Part shown: piece after piece, positions 6,379 to 8,925 of the stretch
Layout of the letters: each line of letters starts with the position of its first letter
Position numbering within the stretch: position 1 is the first letter of the stretch
NCBI GenBank assembly: GCA_020028195.1
Contig: JAHWYE010000050.1
Location: 1-8,925, forward strand
Direction of reading: 5' to 3'
Length of the DNA: 8,925 nucleotides
Origin: Nitrospirota bacterium
Lineage (GTDB): Bacteria; Nitrospirota; Nitrospiria; Nitrospirales; Nitrospiraceae
Notes under the pieces: model-generated
What the model was told of the DNA's origin: nothing
Databases searched by the model: none
The model's input: only the letters and a program-made list of their open reading frames with translations
Position numbers and translations under genes: made by a program

Positions 6379-6951
6379 ATGCGTGTAATTGCGGGATCCC
6401 AAAAAGGGCGTCGGCTCATGAGACCCCAGGGTCTCGACCTGCGTCCGACTCCTGACCGAGTGCGAGAAGCGCTGTTTTCGATCCTGGGGACTCGCATCGT
6501 GGGGGCGCGTCTGTTGGATCTCTATGCCGGGACCGGAGCCGTCGGCATCGAAGCCCTCAGCCGCGGCGCCCAGCGAGTGACGTTCGTGGAGTCGAACCCA
6601 AGGTCCCTGCGGATCTTGCGAGCCAACCTCAATCGCTGCGGCCTCACCTCGATGGCAGACATCCATACCTGTCGCGTGGCCGGTTTCCTTGAACAGGCGG
6701 GCCTGTGGGGTGGTCGCTACGACATCGTGTTTGCCGACCCACCCTACCATACCGACGAGGGGGAGAAACTCTTGCCATCGCTGGCGAGCGATGCTATCAT
6801 CACGCGCGATTCTGTTGTTGTTCTTGAACATTTCACCAAAGTGATGGTCCCGCCTCGCGTGACCCGCCTGTTGTTGCTCCGCCAATATCGCTATGGGGAC
6901 ACCACCTTGTCGGTCTTCGGGTTGACTACGGATGGGGCCCACTCCCCATGA
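6379..6951 (+). CDS. rsmD: 16S rRNA (guanine-N2-)-methyltransferase RsmD
   Basis: RsmD transfers a methyl group from SAM to N2 of G966 (E. coli numbering) of 16S rRNA in the small ribosomal subunit. The product has 190 residues, the usual length. It starts with the family signature MRVIAGSQKGRRL and continues with RPTPDRVREALFSIL (22-36). The SAM-binding motif I is LDLYAGTGAVGIEAL (46-60), the acidic motif II is FVESN (69-73), and the catalytic DPPY is at 120-123. ATG 6379 was chosen over GTG 6343 because family members begin with this MRVI-type sequence and GGGGGA (6365-6370) lies 8 bases upstream. The stop overlaps the coaD start as ATGA, a pairing with coaD seen in many bacteria. Confidence 0.95.
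   Translation: MRVIAGSQKGRRLMRPQGLDLRPTPDRVREALFSILGTRIVGARLLDLYAGTGAVGIEALSRGAQRVTFVESNPRSLRILRANLNRCGLTSMADIHTCRVAGFLEQAGLWGGRYDIVFADPPYHTDEGEKLLPSLASDAIITRDSVVVLEHFTKVMVPPRVTRLLLLRQYRYGDTTLSVFGLTTDGAHSP
6932..6949 (+). promoter_or_regulatory. Hairpin covering the coaD initiation region
   Basis: ATGGGG (6932-6937) pairs perfectly with CCCCAT (6944-6949) around the 6-base loop CCCACT. The stem takes in the only G-rich ribosome-site candidate for coaD and the first two bases of its ATG (6948-6950). Ribosomes finishing rsmD would melt it, so it looks suited to translational coupling. It is short, and its role is inferred. Confidence 0.4.
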
Positions 6952-7439
6952 AAATAGGGGTGTACCCCGGCACATTCGATCCCATCACCCACGGCCATAC
7001 CGACATCATCAGGCGAAGCCTGCGGCTCTTCGACAAGGTCATCGTCGCGGTGGCGGCGCCGAGCCCCAGCAAGCATCCGCTGTTTGACTTAACGGAGCGG
7101 GTGGAGATGGTACGGCTGGTGACCAAGGACCTGGCGCGGGTTGAGGTCGCGGCGTTCGACGGACTCCTGGTACAGTACGTCAAACAATGCGGCGCGCAGG
7201 CGGTGATTCGAGGGTTACGCGCCATCTCCGACTTTGAATATGAGTTCCAGATGGCCCTGTTAAATCGCAAACTGGATGACACCATCGAAACGGTGTTCTT
7301 GATGCCGAGCGAAGAGTACTCATATCTGACCTCCAGTATCATCAAAGAAGTCGCGCGGCTGGAAGGACCAGTCACCGACTTTCTCCATCCTGAGGTGGCG
7401 ACCCGCCTCTGCCAACGGCTGCGGAGGCAGAGCCCATGA
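6948..7439 (+). CDS. coaD: Phosphopantetheine adenylyltransferase CoaD
   Basis: CoaD joins 4'-phosphopantetheine and ATP to form dephospho-CoA and pyrophosphate, the penultimate step of coenzyme A synthesis. The product is 163 residues, the family norm. The nucleotidyltransferase signature GTFDPITHGH (8-17) includes the T/HxGH motif. Further conserved segments are PSKHPLFDLTERVEM (40-54), AVIRGLRAISDFEYEFQMA (85-103), and YSYLTSSIIKEVA (124-136), matching the SSTxIR-type motif. The start overlaps the rsmD stop by ATGA, and the TGA (7437-7439) overlaps the next ATG at 7436. Expression should be tied to rsmD because the coaD initiation region sits in a hairpin. Confidence 0.97.
   Translation: MKIGVYPGTFDPITHGHTDIIRRSLRLFDKVIVAVAAPSPSKHPLFDLTERVEMVRLVTKDLARVEVAAFDGLLVQYVKQCGAQAVIRGLRAISDFEYEFQMALLNRKLDDTIETVFLMPSEEYSYLTSSIIKEVARLEGPVTDFLHPEVATRLCQRLRRQSP
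7407..7432 (+). promoter_or_regulatory. Hairpin overlapping the aminotransferase ribosome binding site
   Basis: CTCTGCC (7407-7413) pairs perfectly with GGCAGAG (7426-7432) around a 12-base loop. The 3' arm includes the last two G of the GGAGG ribosome site (7423-7427), which lies 8 bases before ATG 7436. Like the rsmD/coaD junction, it could make initiation depend on ribosomes arriving from coaD. Confidence 0.35.
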
Positions 7440-8629
7440 AGCTGGCGGCCCGCGCAGGACGCATTGTCCCCTCCCCTACCCTCAGCATCGCCGCCACTGC
7501 GAAAGCGATGGTGGCGCAGGGCATCGATATCATTGATTTCGCCTCGGGCGAGCCGGACTGGGACACGCCGGAGTCCGTCAAAGCGGCCGCAGAAGCCGCT
7601 ATCCGGTCCGGATTTACCAAATACACCGCTTCCGCCGGCATTGAGGAGCTCAAACGCGCCATTGCCGAGAAGCTGGCCGTCGAACAGGGATTGCGCTATG
7701 ACACGTCCCAGATCCTCGTGTCCTGCGGCGCGAAGCATTCCCTGTACAATCTCGCCGAGGCGCTATTGGAAGCCGGCGACGAAGTGATTATTCCGGCGCC
7801 GTTCTGGGTGTCGTACCGGGATCAAGTGTTGCTCAATGATGCGACGCCTGTGCTGCTGCACACGAGCGAAGCGGACGGGTACGCCGTCAGCCACACAGGG
7901 CTGGAAGCCTGCGTCACGCCCAGGACGAAGGCCATGATCGTGAACAGCCCCGGCAATCCCACCGGCGCGACCTATGATCGCGCGACGCTGGAGGGCATCG
8001 CAGATGTGGCGCTCCGGCATGACCTGGTCATCATCTCGGACGAGATTTATGAGAAGATTCTCTATGACGGAGCGCGGCATTGGAGTATTGCGACCTTGGG
8101 CCCAGACGTAGCCGCACGCACCGTGGTGGTCAACGGCGTGTCAAAAGCCTACGCGATGACGGGGTGGCGGATCGGCTATGCGGCGGGGCCGAAGGATCTC
8201 ATCACCGCGATGGCGAACATTCAGAGCCAAAGCACGTCGAATCCCTCCTCAATTTCTCAGAAGGCGGCCGTCGCGGCCCTTCAGGGCGGCGGGGCCTTTA
8301 CCCAACGCATGGTCGTCGAATTCGATCGCCGGCGCCGTCTCATGGTGGAACGGCTGAACAAGATGCCCGGCGTCAGTTGTCGCATGCCGTCCGGTGCCTT
8401 CTACGCATTCCCCAATATAGCTGGCGTCTTCACTCGCCGACATCAGCGTGGTCCCATCACCTCCGCCGCGGAGTTGGCCGCGTATCTCCTCACCGAGGCG
8501 CGGGTTGCCGTCGTGCCGGGCGAGCCGTTCGGCAGCTCATCTCACCTCCGTCTGTCCTATGCGACCGGCATCGAAGTAATTGCGCGGGGCTTGGATCGGA
8601 TGGAAGCCGCACTTCGCCAACTGACCTGA
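7436..8629 (+). CDS. aspC: PLP-dependent class I aminotransferase, aspartate aminotransferase type
   Basis: This 397-residue fold type I enzyme probably interconverts aspartate and 2-oxoglutarate with oxaloacetate and glutamate. It resembles the thermophilic AspAT subgroup from start to end: PSPTLSI (12-18), ASGEPDWDTPE (36-46), KYTASAGI (62-69), FWVSY (123-127), NSPGNPTG (170-177), SDEIYEKILYDG (201-212), SKAYAMTGWRIGY (236-248) and HLRLSYATG (370-378). Expected key residues are present: Lys237 for the PLP Schiff base, Asp202 and Tyr205 for the cofactor, Arg245 for phosphate and Arg372 for the substrate carboxylate. Some relatives also accept prephenate and make arogenate, so that activity is possible. 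ATG 7436 overlaps the coaD stop and has GGAGG 8 bases upstream. It is probably the last gene of the rsmD-coaD operon, followed by a weak terminator candidate. Confidence 0.93.
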   Translation: MKLAARAGRIVPSPTLSIAATAKAMVAQGIDIIDFASGEPDWDTPESVKAAAEAAIRSGFTKYTASAGIEELKRAIAEKLAVEQGLRYDTSQILVSCGAKHSLYNLAEALLEAGDEVIIPAPFWVSYRDQVLLNDATPVLLHTSEADGYAVSHTGLEACVTPRTKAMIVNSPGNPTGATYDRATLEGIADVALRHDLVIISDEIYEKILYDGARHWSIATLGPDVAARTVVVNGVSKAYAMTGWRIGYAAGPKDLITAMANIQSQSTSNPSSISQKAAVAALQGGGAFTQRMVVEFDRRRRLMVERLNKMPGVSCRMPSGAFYAFPNIAGVFTRRHQRGPITSAAELAAYLLTEARVAVVPGEPFGSSSHLRLSYATGIEVIARGLDRMEAALRQLT

Positions 8630-8738
8630 GCGGACGAACTCCAGCCCGATATTCATCCCGTGCAGTCTGTCCCCATGTGGGCAGAGGCGCACGCGAGGTG
8701 GTCGGCAGTGTGGCCGGGGCTCCCGTCGGGGGCTGGTG

Positions 8739-8770
8739 GTGGGCTGTGAAAGGCTGCCCACGCTTGATTT
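8739..8770 (+). terminator. Weak terminator candidate after the aminotransferase gene
   Basis: GTGGGC (8739-8744) can pair with GCCCAC (8756-8761) around an 11-base loop, followed by a T-rich stretch CTTGATTTT (8763-8770). The stem is short and the T tract interrupted, so termination may be partial. The T-rich tail overlaps the -35 box of the next promoter candidate. The rest of the gap from 8630 to 8738 shows nothing I can name. Confidence 0.3.
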
Positions 8771-8791
8771 TCGCTCAGGCTGTGTTATGAA
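8764..8791 (+). promoter_or_regulatory. Candidate promoter for the fmdB-like gene
   Basis: TTGATT (8764-8769, 4/6 match) and TATGAA (8786-8791, 4/6 match) are 16 bases apart, and TGT directly before the -10 box provides the TGn extension. The predicted start near 8798 gives a leader of about 50 bases that contains the stem-loop at 8807-8828. Confidence 0.4.
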
Positions 8792-8806
8792 TAAGTAGAG
8801 ACGTTG

Positions 8807-8828
8807 GCGGGATCAATGAAGATCCTGC
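8807..8828 (+). promoter_or_regulatory. Leader stem-loop before the fmdB-like gene
   Basis: GGATC (8810-8814) pairs with GATCC (8821-8825) around the loop AATGAA. Three further pairs (8807-8828, 8808-8827 and a G-U at 8809-8826) give an 8-bp stem. It ends 10 bases before the AAGGA ribosome site (8839-8843). It may stabilise the leader or modulate translation. Confidence 0.35.
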
Positions 8829-8848
8829 TGTGAGGGGTAAGGAAGCAC

Positions 8849-8925
8849 GTGCCGATTTACGAATACCTCTGCGACAGTTGCCATCACCGGTTCGAGGTGA
8901 AGCAACGGATCAGTGATCCGCCGGT
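8849..8925 (+). CDS. FmdB-family zinc-ribbon protein (5' part only)
   Basis: Only the first 25 codons are inside the window. From GTG 8849 the product begins MPIYEYLCDSCHHRFEVKQ, the FmdB-type putative regulatory protein start: the first CxxC pair (C8, C11) of a zinc ribbon preceded by PIYEY. Family members usually continue with a second Cys pair and a low-complexity tail, both beyond the edge. The family is named after a regulator of formamidase expression, but the role of most members is unknown. AAGGA (8839-8843) lies 5 bases before the GTG. Confidence 0.85.
   Translation, partial: MPIYEYLCDSCHHRFEVKQRISDPP

Noticed and set aside
8080..8790. Open 236-codon frame in another phase of the aminotransferase gene
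   Set aside because: It overlaps the 3' half of a clear aminotransferase and has the Arg/Gly/Ser-rich composition of an out-of-frame read.

Overview
The window looks like a stretch of bacterial chromosome made mostly of housekeeping genes. It has moderately high GC, dense packing and frequent GTG starts. The gene content (an HtrA protease, an EF-G-like GTPase, a membrane-leader YqgE, RadC, a 57-residue CxxC/CxxC protein, then rsmD-coaD-aminotransferase-fmdB) would fit a Nitrospira-type or other Gram-negative lineage. That placement is an inference from protein style and layout. No rRNA or marker-gene comparison was possible.

Left part (1-2155, plus strand): a short protein with a C-terminal RCK_C (TrkA-C) domain but no NAD-binding RCK_N domain, then an exported HtrA/Deg serine protease with two PDZ domains. 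Between them lie a 10-bp palindrome and an 8-bp stem-loop. The protease gene converges on the next block with only 8 bases between the two stop codons.

Middle part (2164-5769, minus strand): radC, yqgE and an EF-G-like translational GTPase read in that order. radC has a candidate promoter very close to its GTG start. yqgE follows radC closely and encodes a YqgE/AlgH domain behind an N-terminal hydrophobic segment. The EF-G-like gene has its own promoter with a perfect TTGACA -35 box and a 17-base spacer.

Right part (5770-8925, plus strand): a divergent intergenic region leads to a small zinc-ribbon-like protein. A 255-base non-coding gap with promoter candidates follows. Then comes a tightly coupled operon of rsmD (16S rRNA methyltransferase), coaD (phosphopantetheine adenylyltransferase) and a class I aminotransferase. 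These are joined by two ATGA overlaps, each with an inverted repeat over the downstream initiation region. The window ends in the first 25 codons of an FmdB-type zinc-ribbon protein.

I found no CRISPR array, tRNA, rRNA, insertion sequence, prophage or toxin-antitoxin module, and nothing that amounts to a new multi-gene system. The points most worth a second look are the orphan RCK_C protein beside HtrA, the membrane-leader YqgE, the altered G4 motif of the EF-G-like protein, and the paired hairpins at the rsmD/coaD and coaD/aspC junctions.
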